From contig JAUDYN010000001.1 in assembly GCA_030407005.1 (NCBI GenBank), positions 4,504,378-4,568,377 on the forward strand: a stretch of DNA of 64,000 bases. The letters are read 5' to 3'. The DNA is from Desarmillaria ectypa. Taxonomy: Eukaryota; Basidiomycota; Agaricomycetes; Agaricales; Physalacriaceae. Position 1 is the first letter of the stretch. Each line of letters begins with the position of its first letter. The notes beneath the pieces are model-generated. The model did no database searches. It saw only the letters and a program-made list of their open reading frames with translations, and was not told the origin of the DNA. The translations under genes and the position numbers were made by a program. Shown here one piece after another: positions 21,151 through 33,140 of this stretch.

Positions 21151-23339
21151 TAAGGATATTTTTCGCTGACCAGGCCTCGTCTTCGTTCCAAGTCAACGAA
21201 TGGGTCTTTAAGGACGGACATATTACGCGGAACATTTTATGGCAATGTGCTGTTGCTCGCGCAATACAGCATCTAAATACCCTGGGAACATAGTATGGAT
21301 AAATTCACGGCATGTTTGCGTCTTGCAAGCCCCATCGCCTTCAATGGTCTACATACTATCGTCACTTTCTGACCTTCTTGAGCTGTTGCTAGAGATATCT
21401 TTTCAGTCGCAGTTGGAGGCATTCTAAAACATGTAATAATGAAGATCGTCGCATCCTCGATGTGTCTTGTGTCCATTTCGCACTTTGCGGACTCATTCAC
21501 TCATTCACATTTCTCATTTGCGTTCAAATACACGAATTATATAAAGCACCGACTGTCTTTCTCTAACTCTAACGGTTCAGATTTAAAAAATGCATCGCAC
21601 AATTAGTTCAAAAACCTCCCCGATTTCGTTGCCGGAAAAACATATACTCCTGGTAGCATTCCTCTTTTAAAAACTGGCTGTCACCTTCTTAAGTGGGAAT
21701 TCAGACAAATACTGGTCAATAGACCATGATACAAGCAAAGGAGAGGTAATTGGGACTTTTTGCTTCAACACTATTTTCCAGCCGAACCAAGCAGTCCATA
21801 CATCTCGCGGACTGGTCGCTGTTAGAGGTTGGGCATGCACAGTTGATCCACCAAAGCCTTAGCTTAGCAGGTATAAAGAGCAGTGTCGCTGTCAATGTCG
21901 TTCCCTTTCCTATTCATAGCTGCCAAAGGCGTTCAATGCGACTACGCTATGTGCCCTTATTCCTAGAGAAAAGGAATGCACCTGATTAACTCTATCGCAA
22001 AATCTTACGTAGTTTATCTTCAGCTACGATTTGCCCTTCAGTCATCTATATGCACAGGTGAAAATTGGGAGCAAATTGAAATCTGAGATCCTTCGCGATG
22101 AACTAGAGATGGTATGCACAGCTCTGAGCAGGTTCCTTCTTTATTATTGGAATACACAGTCTAAGTATGGCGCGTCTATTCCGGGTAAATGACAACCTGG
22201 TGAGCCAATTCCTCTCGAATCCGTCATTCTAATGAATACCCTCTGTGTGGTTGTCATTCTGATATTGATAGTCATCTGGAGGTTCTGAAGCACCTGGTCA
22301 GATTCGCACCCGACCCTCTGGTCAATGGAACGTGGGTCTATGAAAAGTTATGGAGTGAATAGCCTCCACGCCGCCCTTGAACAAGCTTCTGAAAATGTAG
22401 TTGTACGACATCTTAGGGTCTTGGCTTTTTATGATTCCAGACTATCATAAAAGCTATAGAGAGAATGGACGGCCCTGTCAGCATAGCGAATTTTGTGGCA
22501 TATTGCACCCTGTTATTGAACATTGAATGAAAGAACTCATGATTAAATGAGACGCGCATGATAAGAGGAAAGAATTGACCAAATGATACAACATATCAAT
22601 GTTGTCAGCCGAAGTCGAAAGGTGAAATAGTAGTTTAGATTACCTCTAAACCTTTCCTATTGTTATTCTAGACAATTTTAGTAGTCGCAAAATACGCAGA
22701 TGATGGCAGTTAAAAATCGATCCTTGGTCCATCGCGACCAAGTGAGAAATTGGATACGTTAAAAAAAGAGCCGGAATTGAAGGAAAAAACAACCAGGGCC
22801 GCGGAATTTCGATGTTATAGCATTCAAGAACTTTGGCACGCCCAGTCAAAGATTGAAGTTGAATGTAATGCCGCTTATTATAGAGCGTATATTTGTCCTG
22901 ATTTTTAGATCATGGTATTCGCCGTCGATGGGCTACTTCCCAATAATGCCAAAAGCGATGACCGTGTTGGGCCAAGTCCATAATCCATCCAAAAACAAAC
23001 AGTCCCATAGAGTCGAAACTTATATACCTTGTCTACTGATGGTACATGACAACGTGTAATATCTCAGATTGCTTTGGCGGGGTTTCATCTGATGATGCTA
23101 TCGTGCACTTGAAAGGGGTACGGTCTGCCAAGCGGATTGGAGATGAGAAAGCACAAACCTGCTAGTACGACAGCAGGCGTCACGCGCGTGTCCTGTCATT
23201 GTTTCATGCTAACTGCAACACCATATGAGCAAAGAGGGAGCACGTACAATAGCGGACGTTTCATAGGATATGAAGGGTCCAGGATGTATGGAAAGCTTTC
23301 TGTCACACGACGATCTATTAGAATTGTTTAGAATATCTG
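21151..23339. other. No confident gene
   Basis: AT-rich, with short ORFs only. A clean 43-codon stretch at ~22249-22380 (CHSDIDSHLEVLKHLVRFAP...EKLWSE, stop) reads like protein but stands alone. 21190-21290 (WVFKDGHITRNILWQC) is similarly suggestive. The last 200 bp (23140-23330) may hold the decayed C-terminus of the G-alpha remnant. Confidence 0.3.
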
Positions 23340-24249
23340 GCAGATGTATTGAATGTACGTGATAATTCTTAAATATATCCCTGAAGTCTGCAGCACAATC
23401 ATGCCTGAGTATGAAGAAGACCGAGATTCAACTTACACTTGGTTATGTGAGGAACGTCATTAGGGTCGCTGTAAATTTTAACGTATCGCTTAACAGAGGC
23501 TCCGGATGCTAATGTCTTCGCAAGATTCTCTTTCTTTAAAACATGTATCAGTGAAAGGCTTCCTGATATTGATGGTGGACCTTAAAAGCCAGCAGCGCCA
23601 GAAGCAGAATCGCATCGACTATGATCAAATTAGTGGGTCCCGAAAAATGTGGAGATAGCACTACATACGTCATCAAGTATGGTATCCAAGATGCATGCTG
23701 GACAATTATATTTAATTGTTTGATACTCTAAGATATAGAACCACCTACCGACTACCTCCGGCATCCGCAATGAAGAACTCGGGTTCTTTCTCCGTCCCTA
23801 ACGAGCGCCCTGTAGTCATACAAATTTACATTTGCCTGAAATTCAACGTCATGGCCTACCTGATTCAGCGACGAAATGATGTTCCTCGACTACAATGGTC
23901 CTGATTCTTGCCCGTGCGATATCCGCCGAAAACGCAGTCAAGCCACAATCATCAGCATAACCAACGTATTCACATCACGTCGGCACGTAATCGTTCTTCG
24001 TAACCCTCGACACATCATCTAGGAAGATATTTCAATGAGTTCCAGCCTTGACAACGTGACAGCCGCAGGGACCCACAATCCAGAGCAATCCTGCAGGTGT
24101 ATCTCACGAGAGTGTAAAACATCTTGTACTGCAGGGTCGGTCCACAGACAGAGGATATCACCCACGAATGCTTCTAGCACCTGCATAGGGTAGTTCCTGA
24201 TGAGGTCTCGACCTTGGAGCCCATCCAGTAAGCTGGAGAAGATCCCCAC
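23340..24249 (-). pseudogene. Heterotrimeric G-protein alpha subunit-like, decayed
   Basis: Minus-strand pieces follow the G-alpha order. The helical domain YPMQVLEAFVGDILCLWTDP then AVQDVLHSREIHLQDCSG (24200-24075) is followed by FLDDVSRVTKNDYVP (~24020-23975). Switch I, DIARARIRTIVVEEHHF (23923-23860), leads through a 50 bp GTAGGC...CTACAG intron to switch II, EFFIADAGGSR (23809-23749, the DxGG motif). Next come WIPYL (23683-23669) and VDAILLLALLAF (~23619-23585), KRYVKIYSDPNDVPHITK (~23500-23445) and YFRDIFKNYHV (after an intron, ~23389). The stretch that should carry the guanine-specificity NKxD is gone: only ~34 bp separate blocks that should be ~120 bp apart. WIPYL is out of phase, one acceptor AG is missing, and no TCAT motif or P-loop is found. 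It belongs to the divergent G-alpha group expanded in agarics and is almost certainly inactive. Confidence 0.65.
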
Positions 24250-24793
24250 TTAGCGTTGATATCCACCCGCTGCCTACCCGTACGCAGATGTCTCACGCTT
24301 CGGGACTTAGAGAGAGGATCTAGCTGGAAGGAGTCTTGTATGCGAGCAAAGGTGATAGTCGCAAATTTAATAGTCCGTGTTCTCTTCCCAGGGATATTGA
24401 GACTACGTTCTGTGAATCGCCGATTGAGTGCGATACAAAACGGACAGTGGAGTTCAGAAATAATTACTGTCAAGAGCGGACACCCAACTTCCACACACTT
24501 CCCCTGTAAAAATCATACCTGCCCCGACATTAACTGGATAAGAAGAGAAAGAGAGCATGAAGCCCATAGGATTTGATCGAATTTTGACATCGAATGGCAA
24601 TTGAACCTTGAGGCTTTCCTATTAAAGCATTACCTAGAACGGAAGAGAAAATTTTCAAAGTAAACAGAGATTATCAGAGCGCGAATGATCATTTTGATGT
24701 GCCTAGGCTCAGGGAACCATATATCCCACTGAGTGCAAGAGCTCAGCCAGGGCGCGTGTTTCGCGTGGCAAATTAAAGTCGACTTAGTATTTT

Positions 24794-24861
24794 GATCCGG
24801 ACCGGTGTCGAACCGGCGTCACTTCAATGCCCAGTCAATGCCTTTGCGTCATAACTAAGTC
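24794..24861 (-). tRNA. tRNA-like pseudogene or SINE head
   Basis: The minus strand has a good T-arm, GCCGG-TTCGACA-CCGGT, with a B-box match, then CCGGATC as the 3' acceptor strand. Opposite it, GACTTAG pairs at five of seven positions (two by wobble). An A-box-like TTATGACGCAAAGG sits at the right distance. The cloverleaf is ~4 nt short and no canonical anticodon stem forms, so I cannot name an amino acid. It is a degenerate tRNA or a tRNA-derived element. Confidence 0.35.
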
Positions 24862-27659
24862 ACATTCACCTCGTCTGCCCTGATGCAGTGTTTAATTCAT
24901 TTTCCGTCATTTTGCTGTCCATGTGCAACGACCAGGTATGTTCCTCTTCCAAAACAGTCGAGTCACATTTGAAGACTCTGCAAACCTGTCATAAAAAACT
25001 TCAAGGTACACGTTTATTCCGCATGAAACCAGAGATGTTGTATGTGACTGCCCCTTTCTCCCTTGGCAGCCCTTAGCTTCTGAGTTATAATCATATCAAT
25101 AGAGAGTGCAGGCAGGGCAATCATCACCATCAGTCATACTAATTCATGATCAGGATAGGTACAAGCCTTCCACCCAACATAGGCGCCGTTTCTTTCTTCT
25201 GTTCACCAAGAACAGATGGCGTTTCTTCGTCCGACAGACACGCTATGCTTGCCTCCGAGGTCATCACTTATTCCTCTCATTTGTGATCGAATTTCCCTAA
25301 CATGCCTGTTCATTTAGTTATGAAGTATCAGAGCTTTCAGTGGGCTCTAATCCGATACATCCCTCTAGCTTAAGTCTTCCGTCTCCAATAGCCTCTACGG
25401 CAGCTGCGCGACGGCAATACCTCGCTGGGTTATCCAAGTAATCCTTCCTTCGCGACCTTATCCTATCGAGCACTGACATATCATCATAGCAATGCAGAGA
25501 ATTTCGTTAATACGTCGGTCGGAGATGTATACCTCGCGCCCCCGTTGGCTGAGGACACCATTTCTTCCATACAACCTACGCTGTTAGCACTTTTATGCTC
25601 CCATTTTCCCTAGGTATACTGAACTGATAGTTAACAGCTACAATGTGGCATCAAGATTTACTGAACGCGTCACTTATTTATTTCGCCCGCTCTCTCCCAA
25701 TACGATGGTTCTCGTCCCCCCCGACTTACGTCCTCAGTACCACATTTCTGTAGGCTCGAACTGTTTTATACCTAGCTCGTATATCACCAGTGAGCGAGGT
25801 GTCGGTGTTGCTCGATAACGATCTTATAATTGCTTCCGCAGCGGTCAGGCGCGGGGGGTCCGAGAACGACGAGTTTGTAGCAGAATTTGAGTGAGTGGTC
25901 TCTTCTTGTTTGATGTTATCATAATCAATGAAAACGATAGGATGGGCAAATCGAAGCTGCCAGAGTCGCTTTACATTCGAGGCGAAGAACATCTCATCAA
26001 GCAGGTCATAAAAACATGCAAGTCGTTGAATCTTGGGAGGAATGTTAGTTGGAAAGATCGCCAGGTTTGGAGAATATCATGAATTCTTTTTCTAGCCACG
26101 TTTCTCACCATTATATAGTTATTCTACAATAACCACCAAGAGTGGACTCTGAAGGTACGCCTAATGACTCCCCCTGTCCGAGATACCCTTATTCTCATGT
26201 GTATGTTCCGCAGAATATGGAATGGAACCTCTCAGAAGATACCAAAATCGTAAGCATGCTCCTTTCTTCCCCTTAGTTCCACCGGTAGCCATTCCTTTTA
26301 TAGTGTACAACATCATCTCGTACTTCGAGAGCACTGAAAATGTTATATGCAAAGTTCACGCCTCGTCGCGGCCATAAGCCCGCCCAGTTGGAAGTGACAC
26401 CAGAGGGACAGGAACTATTTGACGATATTCTACTTTCGGTCCTGATACTGGAGCGGAGGAGATTGATGCTGGATTCCACTAATTATTAAGCTTAGGTCGG
26501 GTCTGTACAAACTCGTAGCTTTACAAAGAATGGATGGAAGAGGAGAAAGACAGAGCTGGCATCGCTTTGATAATAAGTTGCTGCATAATCCTACCCTGTA
26601 GAGTATAGAATGTTGTTCCATTTTTAGCTCCTTTGGAATCCTTATCGAGTTCTTGTTTTGGAATTTCAATTTTCTGAGTAAATTAGGGAGGGTAGTGGAC
26701 TTCTCGGTACGCCTGGAACACATGTGTTCTACACCAATCACTCCATGTTGTCGTGTTCAGTCGCGTCGAGATCGCATGACGTTACGCGTCCAATATGATC
26801 CTTTGGACACAGTAAACAAATGTTATCTCCATCTTTCCTTTCTTCCCATCACCCTCTGATGCATTATCTTTCGAGCGTAACCTCTCTGTCCAACACACGT
26901 CACATGCCATGTAGGGAGCTATTTTGACGTGCACCCATCCCTCCCCTTTAGTTCCTGTCCTACGATTGAGGCCTTAGAATGTGGTTACCAACCTCGTTTA
27001 CTGTACCTCCTAGCGGACAAGAAAGCAAATTCAGACTCAATCATCTTAGCTTGGCTTACGATTACGTTGCTTCCTTAGAATTCAACACAAACACGAGAAT
27101 GCGTGGAAAATAAATCAATGTTTTTTCTTCATATGAAGTAACGACTTTTGCTGATACAGGCGAAAACAGAACATCACGTCGCTTTAGCTGGGTTTTCGAA
27201 GAGACTGAGTCTACTGAGCTTTCGTGATGAATCTGCATATCCCAGAATATCGGAAGGGAAACAAGCACCCTGTGATCTCTAATACGTGCATCCAGAATGC
27301 GCTTTAGGGACCCTGGGAAATAGATGTTCCAGCCCGCCGGTTGCCAAGTGCCCGTTCGAACCTGCTGTCACACGAGCTTTCATATTCCTTCAAGACGAGA
27401 AGTGAACACAAACAGATATACTATCTTCGCAATGTCAGTAAGGCACATCTCAATGGAAAACAACAGATCTTGCATGCATCTTCTTTTTTCACTTGCTCAC
27501 CGAGTGCGTACGTCCATTTTCTGACATTATGCATATTTTAAAGATTTATTTTGGGTTGAAAAATGTACACACCTTACCGATGGCTTCCCTCTATCCTCTC
27601 TGGTCGAATCCTGGCTGGGCAGAATAATCTGTGAATGAAGTTAAACATACTCTGATTTC
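24862..27659. other. No confident gene
   Basis: The minus-strand ORF 25992-25726 (88 codons, containing FAHPIVFIDYDNIKQEE and a Ser/Thr-rich tail) is the most protein-like piece, but no flanking exons or family were found. Other ORFs (24888-25300 +, 26430-26741 -, 27324-27541 +) look like chance. No repeats of note. Confidence 0.3.
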
Positions 27660-28049
27660 TTAGCAGCTGATGGAAATGACTTTGGCGTAAGTTGGTTTTA
27701 CGGGACGTGAAGGGTCGAATGTGAAGACACGGGTAAGATCGTCCTCATACCTTGTGCTGGGTAGTCCTGATATACCCTAATGATGACAGCTTCAGACAGT
27801 CATCGTCACTCGAGGTAGAGTTTAATTAGATGGTCGTGATGGTGGAGATCACAACCGTAGGGCATACTATAAACTGCACGTTATGTGAGAGAGTGTGTTA
27901 GAAAGCGTAGAAAACGTAATAAAGATGGCATAGCGCTGCGGTCAAGGTTCGGCCTCAATGACTTCGGCTGCGCCCATTCGACATCTTACCGAGAGGATTG
28001 ATGGGGTTTGTAACACGACGGCAATGAGAATACAAATAAGAATAAGCAT
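27660..28049 (-). CDS. Candidate small secreted protein (3 exons, tentative)
   Basis: Exon 1, 28049-27990, encodes MLILICILIAVVLQTPSILS, a textbook signal-peptide core, and stops exactly at a GTAAGAT donor. The last exon, 27776-27660, opens after a CATTAG acceptor and encodes 38 residues (GISGLPSTRY...VFTFDPSRPVKPTYAK...SISC) to a TAA. A short middle exon around 27884-27860 (FIVCPTV after GTGCAG) is plausible. No family is recognised; small secreted proteins of this size are common in agarics. The signal peptide and the clean terminal exon are the support; the middle is weak. It lies just before the solo-LTR-like insertion at 28157. Confidence 0.4.
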
Positions 28050-28156
28050 TGTGACTTTGAATCTTGCGTCGTTGTGGTTCTGGTGATATAGGAATGCATT
28101 TTTCCCATTATCGCAACAGGTGACTGGTCTCTCGCCGTGGTTGATTCTGTACAGGA

Positions 28157-28404
28157 TGTTGTGAAAAACGGAGGACGAGTAGATCAGTTCGTTCCCAGTT
28201 AGTACATGCGCGGTGTCAGGCCAATAGTATTGCGCTTGGCTGAGCTCTGAAAACGCATGCAGATGTATACTACTGTACCTACTTATATACTAAATGCTAA
28301 TTTACTACAATGTTCTACAAGTTTCCTAATATTTCTCTCTTAATCAGCAAGCTCGGCATGATGCCGGATTGCCATCATCTCGGCTCAACTCTCAAATTCT
28401 AACA
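28157..28404 (+). mobile_element. 248 bp solo-LTR-like element with CAGGA target duplication
   Basis: Starts TGTTGTGAAAAACGG and ends CTCAAATTCTAACA. CAGGA flanks both sides (28152-28156 and 28405-28409). It is about 95% identical by eye to 11097-11344, the 3' part of the 905 bp element. Internal features include TATATACTAAATGC and CATGATGCCGG. It has no coding capacity. Confidence 0.75.
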
Positions 28405-28409
28405 CAGGA

Positions 28410-30112
28410 GTTCTAGACCTCCACAAGCACTTGCACTCAGTTAAGTGAGTTCGGTTCCATTGAGGTCTTCGCCCCTTCTTATGGTGTATTCGCAGCTGGT
28501 TGATTATAGCACAATCTAGGCAAGGAATCCTGCGAACGATTGATTACACGGTATGTGGCCACTATTACTGGAAGTCTAGAACGCGGTAATGAACAGGTCA
28601 TCGATCAATCGCCGCTTGGATTATTTATACATTGGGAAGCGTCGCGCCTTCTGTATTGCTTAGAGCCTGGCGCGACCTGTATTATTTTTCTGACAAGATA
28701 TGCTTTCATGCCTCCATACATCCTGTCCAAATTCTGAATCTCCCTGTGCATAGGAATCTTCACATGGGTGAAGCTCTACTTTTCACACCTCCGGACGGCT
28801 ATCATTACAGCCTAGAGTCTAGTTCATCTAAATTTTGCTTTTGATTGCCGTTCGCTATCCCTCGTGCTCGTCGCCACGAAGAGACTATTTGCCGTCTTAT
28901 GCGGAACAAAACGAAGGAAATCGCTGAACACGGCTTGTTACTTGTTTTTATTTGTTGTAGAGAATGCCCAACATAAAAGCAGAGTCGTCTCTTCTCGAAA
29001 CTGAAGAACCACCATGTCTCACGTACTACAGAACTTACCAGAGGAGCGGAAGACTCATGTGGTAAAAGGCGGGGCTCCCAAGCTGCTCTGGGGAAGCCTC
29101 CCTATCGAAACCCACATTGATATTTGGACTTTGGGGCAAATCTATTGTCCGACCAAGGAATATGTGCTGCTTGGATATTGCAGCATGGTTTTCGACGGCC
29201 GTGAGCTGGGCGTTGTTTGTACTTGGGAGTGTATCAAGTCTCGTAAGTCCTCTCAGTGGTATGTTTGATATTCATGTCACCTACACGTCATTGATAGATG
29301 TTTCGGATATGAGCAACAAGGTATCTCTAGATTTGTCCTCAGTGCGCCAAAGCCGGCATTTGACGTTTCAACGTAGCCAAAGAGGGACTGCGATAACGAA
29401 TATTGGAAGCTGTGTCGCACGTAGTCGTCGTATTTGACCTTTTGGATATAGTAATAGTTACGCTTCTGAATGTATCATGGGTGCTTGAAGGGTTCCAAAG
29501 AGAAGAGATTTATACTGCAATGAAAAAATCAATGTATGTAGGGAATAAATAGTAGAATATGATGCAGTGAATTTTCAGTAGTGGACAAGAAAGAAAGTTC
29601 AGAAGGGCACAGATGCGACGCGATTGCGGACCATTAGTCTGAATTGGGATAACCGGCCAGACAAACAGTCGCAACATGAAGCTGAACAACAAAAGAAAAT
29701 ACTGGTATAGGCACCGCAGAATTTCCTTGCTCTCTTGCCGCCACGATTGTAAACGCCTCTGACCGAATATCCCCAGCTGGAGATCCAACTACTGGCAGCT
29801 ACAGTCGCGAAAAACACAATTCTCGGGTCATTGGAAGCTTCACTGTCTTTCTCCCGCCTTTTACTTCATGTTAAACTATACGTCCTTGCTACGTCGCAAT
29901 CCTGTCGCTGAAACGAACGTTGGATGAAATCTGAGGATTCGTTTACGGAAGCATATACACAAAGCCACGAGGCATCTGACGTTGACATTACGCACGGACC
30001 CTCGTGGCAAAGTATCACGTGCACATTATCCGAAAGGGTCTAGACAATTCTTTCCTTCTTTATTCTGATCCTCCACCTCCGTGATTTTTCGCTCTCGGTA
30101 CCACGCCCAACG
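28410..30112. other. Unresolved; weak coding signals, then promoter of the PWWP gene
   Basis: The plus-strand ORFs 29014-29268 (MSHVLQNLPEERKTHVV; later LPIETHIDIWTLG) and 29117-29437 could be a degraded F-box copy, but the match is too weak to call. 29440-29820 is featureless. 29830-30112 is the upstream region of the next gene, with pyrimidine-rich tracts before the ATG. Confidence 0.3.
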
Positions 30113-32420
30113 ATGAGCAAGAAGGCTGCGAAAGTACCCAAGACGTCTGGATCTGCGAATATCTACGATTTTCGCGATATTGTGCTTGGAAAAGTACGCG
30201 GTTACCCGCCGTGGCCCGGGATGGTACGTGTGCTGAATAATGGCAAGGGCGTGTCTTGTGCTAACGGGAATGGATTTCTAGGTGGTTGACCCTAGCGATG
30301 CTCCGCAGCAAGTTCTTGACGACCGACCCGCAGGCAAAAAGTCGAACTTCTACCTTGTACGATTCTTCCCCGCCGGCGATTTGTGCGTCTCTTTTAATTG
30401 TTGCCCGCTTTCTTTCTTTGCTGATAATCGGTTATATGCAGCTCCTGGCTAGCACCTAAGGACATCTCAAAGCTCCAACAACACGAAATCGAGGCGTACA
30501 TCAACGAGCCGTTCAAAAAGTCGGGTGACCTCTTGACGGGGTACAAGGTTGCGCTGGACCCTTCCGACTGGGAGAAACGCAAAGCTGAGCAAGCGGAGGC
30601 TGCTGCTTCGGAAGAAGTCGTCGACGAAGTGGACCAGCTCGATAGTGAGAATGAGGAAAAGCCGAGGAAGCGGAAACGGGACAGTGAGGGCGGTGCCTCG
30701 GCTAGGAAGCGCAAGACGAGCACGACGGGCGATACAAAGAAGAAGGCACCAGTGAAAAACAAGAAGGGTGGAAAGAAGAAGGACAATGTCGAGAGCGAGG
30801 ACGATGGCGAGGCTGACGAAGACGTCGGTACCAGCAAGAAGGGCATAAGTCCGCCCCCAGCGAAGAAAGCCAAGAGGGACAAAGATGAGCATGATGAGTG
30901 TGCGTCGTTTTCTTTTGTTTGGACTTTTATCCCTGGTATTCTGACCGAGTTGATTTTTCAGGCGACGTAGCAAAGGATCCCGAGGCCCTCAAGGTTCGCG
31001 AGTGGCGACACAGGTTGCAGAAAACGTTTTTGAGTAATAAAGGGGACCCGAAGGAGGAGGTGCGTCTGCTAAACGCTACTTGTTTCCTTATCGATTGACA
31101 TTTTTTGTGCTAGGATATGCCCGACATGGATGTACTGTTCAACACCGTCGAGGCATATCAATCTATCACCATCCACTACCTCACGGTAAGTCCTTTCTGC
31201 CATCTGTTATCTTCTTCGAGGCCCATCTGGTCGTTGGATCATCGATTTTATCCCTTTTGCGGCCCTTTTCTGCCTTTTCTTTGCCTGTTCTTCTTTCTCA
31301 AGTCCACATCTCCTCTGTCCACCTTACCTATGGGCCTACTCGTTCCAAGTCTCTTTGTTTCGTGCTCCAACTTTTTTTTCGTCGTTTTCCCTTTGTTTTC
31401 GTCATTTTTCGTGCCAGAACTCGCTTTCTTTCCCTTCCCCCTTCCTGGTTTGCATTTTACTGCTCATATCTTACTTTTTGGGTTCGACGATGGTCATTTC
31501 ATTCGTTTTTCGCTCGCTAGGCGGCATGTTTTCGCAGGTCGGTGCACTATTTGCTACCTAGCTTTTCGAGGTTCTGCAATGTCTTGCCTTTGATAACTCT
31601 TTCCCTAGCATATACAGTGCTATGCTGTTGATTCCTCCCTCTCTGGATGCTTTGCGCATTCTTTTCGCTCACTTTTCTTAAATTTCGTCTTGTCTGCCCT
31701 TTTACTTCTTTCCATGTGCATTCCTTCCTTCTCTTTATCACTTCCTGACCCCCCATGAAGTGTAAGGTGCACCTGTGCAGCCAGCCTATCGCTTAGGTCC
31801 TACATTTTCTTTCAATCCACCGGCTTGTCTTCATTGTTTGTCGGGATAAACCGTCGTTTGAACGATGAGCGTTGGCCTCCCACTATCCTTATTTCGGGTG
31901 ATATCGTTCTTTCGCTCGCTCTTCCTCTTTCTCTCTGCCGACTTCTCCTTCGTCTTTCCCCACATATTAACCTTCTGCCCTCCCAGCCTCCCTTTTAACT
32001 CCTGCTGATTCCCTTTCCTCCCCAGTTCTCGAAAATCGGCAAAGTTATGCGCCACATCGCTGCTCTGGCTGAAGAAAAGATCCCCAACGATAACCAGTAC
32101 AAGTTCCGCGAACGGGCAAAGGCTTTAGTCGACCGATGGCAGCAAGTTTTGAACGCGAACAAAAACGAGTCGACGAATGGCGTTACAGAGGGAACGGCCA
32201 AGATGGATTTGAATGGAAACGGCCATGCTAGTGGAGGTAGGACGGTAGTTCTGTTGTGAATGGAGCTAATCGTTGGTCCGGTTTAGAAGATAAGAAGGTA
32301 TCGGGGGCAGCGTCTGCGGTTCCGCATACTGAAGAGCCACTGAGCGCTCTCCCAGGAGCAGACGGCGCTGGCGACGTGTCGATGCTAGGCGATGTCACGA
32401 TGTCAGAAGCTGCGGCGTGA
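30113..32420 (+). CDS. PWWP-domain chromatin protein with C-terminal LEDGF/TFIIS-N-like helical domain, 394 aa
   Basis: Seven exons: 30113-30223, 30282-30382, 30442-30899, 30962-31059, 31114-31185, 32026-32236, 32287-32420; all phases agree. The PWWP domain spans residues ~20-90: IVLGKVRGYPPWPGMV, then KSNFYLVRFFPAGDFSWLAP. In such proteins it reads methylated histone H3 (H3K36me) together with DNA. Residues ~108-222 are a highly charged K/E-rich linker with nuclear-localisation-like RKRKR and AKKAKR. Residues ~225-325 (REWRHRLQKTFL, DMDVLFNTVEAY, FSKIGKVMRHIA, FRERAKALVDRW) form a helical bundle like the TFIIS N-terminal or LEDGF integrase-binding domain. The layout matches HRP2/LEDGF-type readers that link active chromatin to elongation factors. 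Intron 5 is 840 bp, far longer than the others. Confidence 0.9.
31186..32025 (+). other. Exceptionally long (840 bp) pyrimidine-rich intron of the PWWP gene
   Basis: Bounded by GTAAGTCC and CTCCCCAG. The sense strand is dominated by C and T almost throughout (for example 31370-31450 and 31890-32020), so long ORFs on both strands are artefacts of low complexity. All other introns in the gene are 50-60 bp. Confidence 0.8.
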
Positions 32421-33140
32421 TATATCGGACGACCTTTGTACGCCCTCCGTTTTCCAATATTTGTCAATATCTGACTTTGGCGATTTGTAGGAACATTGTA
32501 GTATCCTTTCCTTTGCTCGTCTTGCATTTCGGTGTTTTAGGCTTTTTTTTTTTCCCTCGTAGCGCTTCCCTCCTAAAATTGCTGTGTCCCCTCGCTTCTT
32601 GTCGCTTATCTTGGCGCCTGCTTCTATTTTTGCCCGTCGTTTATGCTAACGTATCTTTCCTCTTCATATAAAGGAGGAATCTGTATTTTCCATGAACCAA
32701 ATTCATGTCTCTTCTTAAACTCCTCTGTCTGCAGCTGCGCTGCATGCTTGCTTTTCTCATACGTGTGACTCAGTGACGAACGTGACCAACAATTATCTCT
32801 CCTCCGCTACGACCGTCGGAAGAATACTCCGATTCGCAGGACGGAAGAACACTCAATGCCACGTGCCCTGTTACCTCTGATCCTGATTCTCAGTTTGAGA
32901 ATCGTTTTCATCGCGGTCTAACTGTGGATACCGACTCTTTTGTCTCGGCTACTTTTCATTGGTCCGTTAAAGCGCGGCAAGTACCGAGGCATCTACATAT
33001 GACTCGTGCACTGATGTGACGCGACCGTTCTTTTTCTCCTTCCACCATCTGCATCAGATTAGAGCGTTTGGTTCTCATCTCCTTCCATTGTTACTGGCTC
33101 CGCATTTCTCTGCAGGTCATACAGCTTTCTTCTTCCTCCA
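32421..33140. other. Intergenic between the PWWP and DAHP synthase genes
   Basis: Pyrimidine-rich 3' region of the PWWP gene to ~32700, then the upstream region of DAHP synthase (same direction). It contains TGACTC-type sites (32766 GTGTGACTCAGTGACG; 32999 ATGACTCGTGC) resembling the GCN4/CPC1 amino-acid-control motif TGACTC, which is plausible for an amino-acid biosynthesis gene but unproven. Confidence 0.4.

Noticed and set aside
29014..29437. A further F-box gene
   Set aside because: LPIETHIDIWTL resembles an F-box start, but no convincing second half (VC..WR) follows in any frame, so I did not call it.
30394..30973. Two overlapping minus-strand ORFs of 162 and 168 codons
   Set aside because: They are antisense to exon 3 of the PWWP gene. 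Their Ser/Leu/Phe-rich composition is the mirror of its Lys/Glu-rich linker.
31080..31593. Long plus-strand ORFs of 146 and 158 codons rich in Phe and Ser
   Set aside because: They lie in the polypyrimidine intron 5 of the PWWP gene; low-complexity C/T sequence gives few stops by chance.
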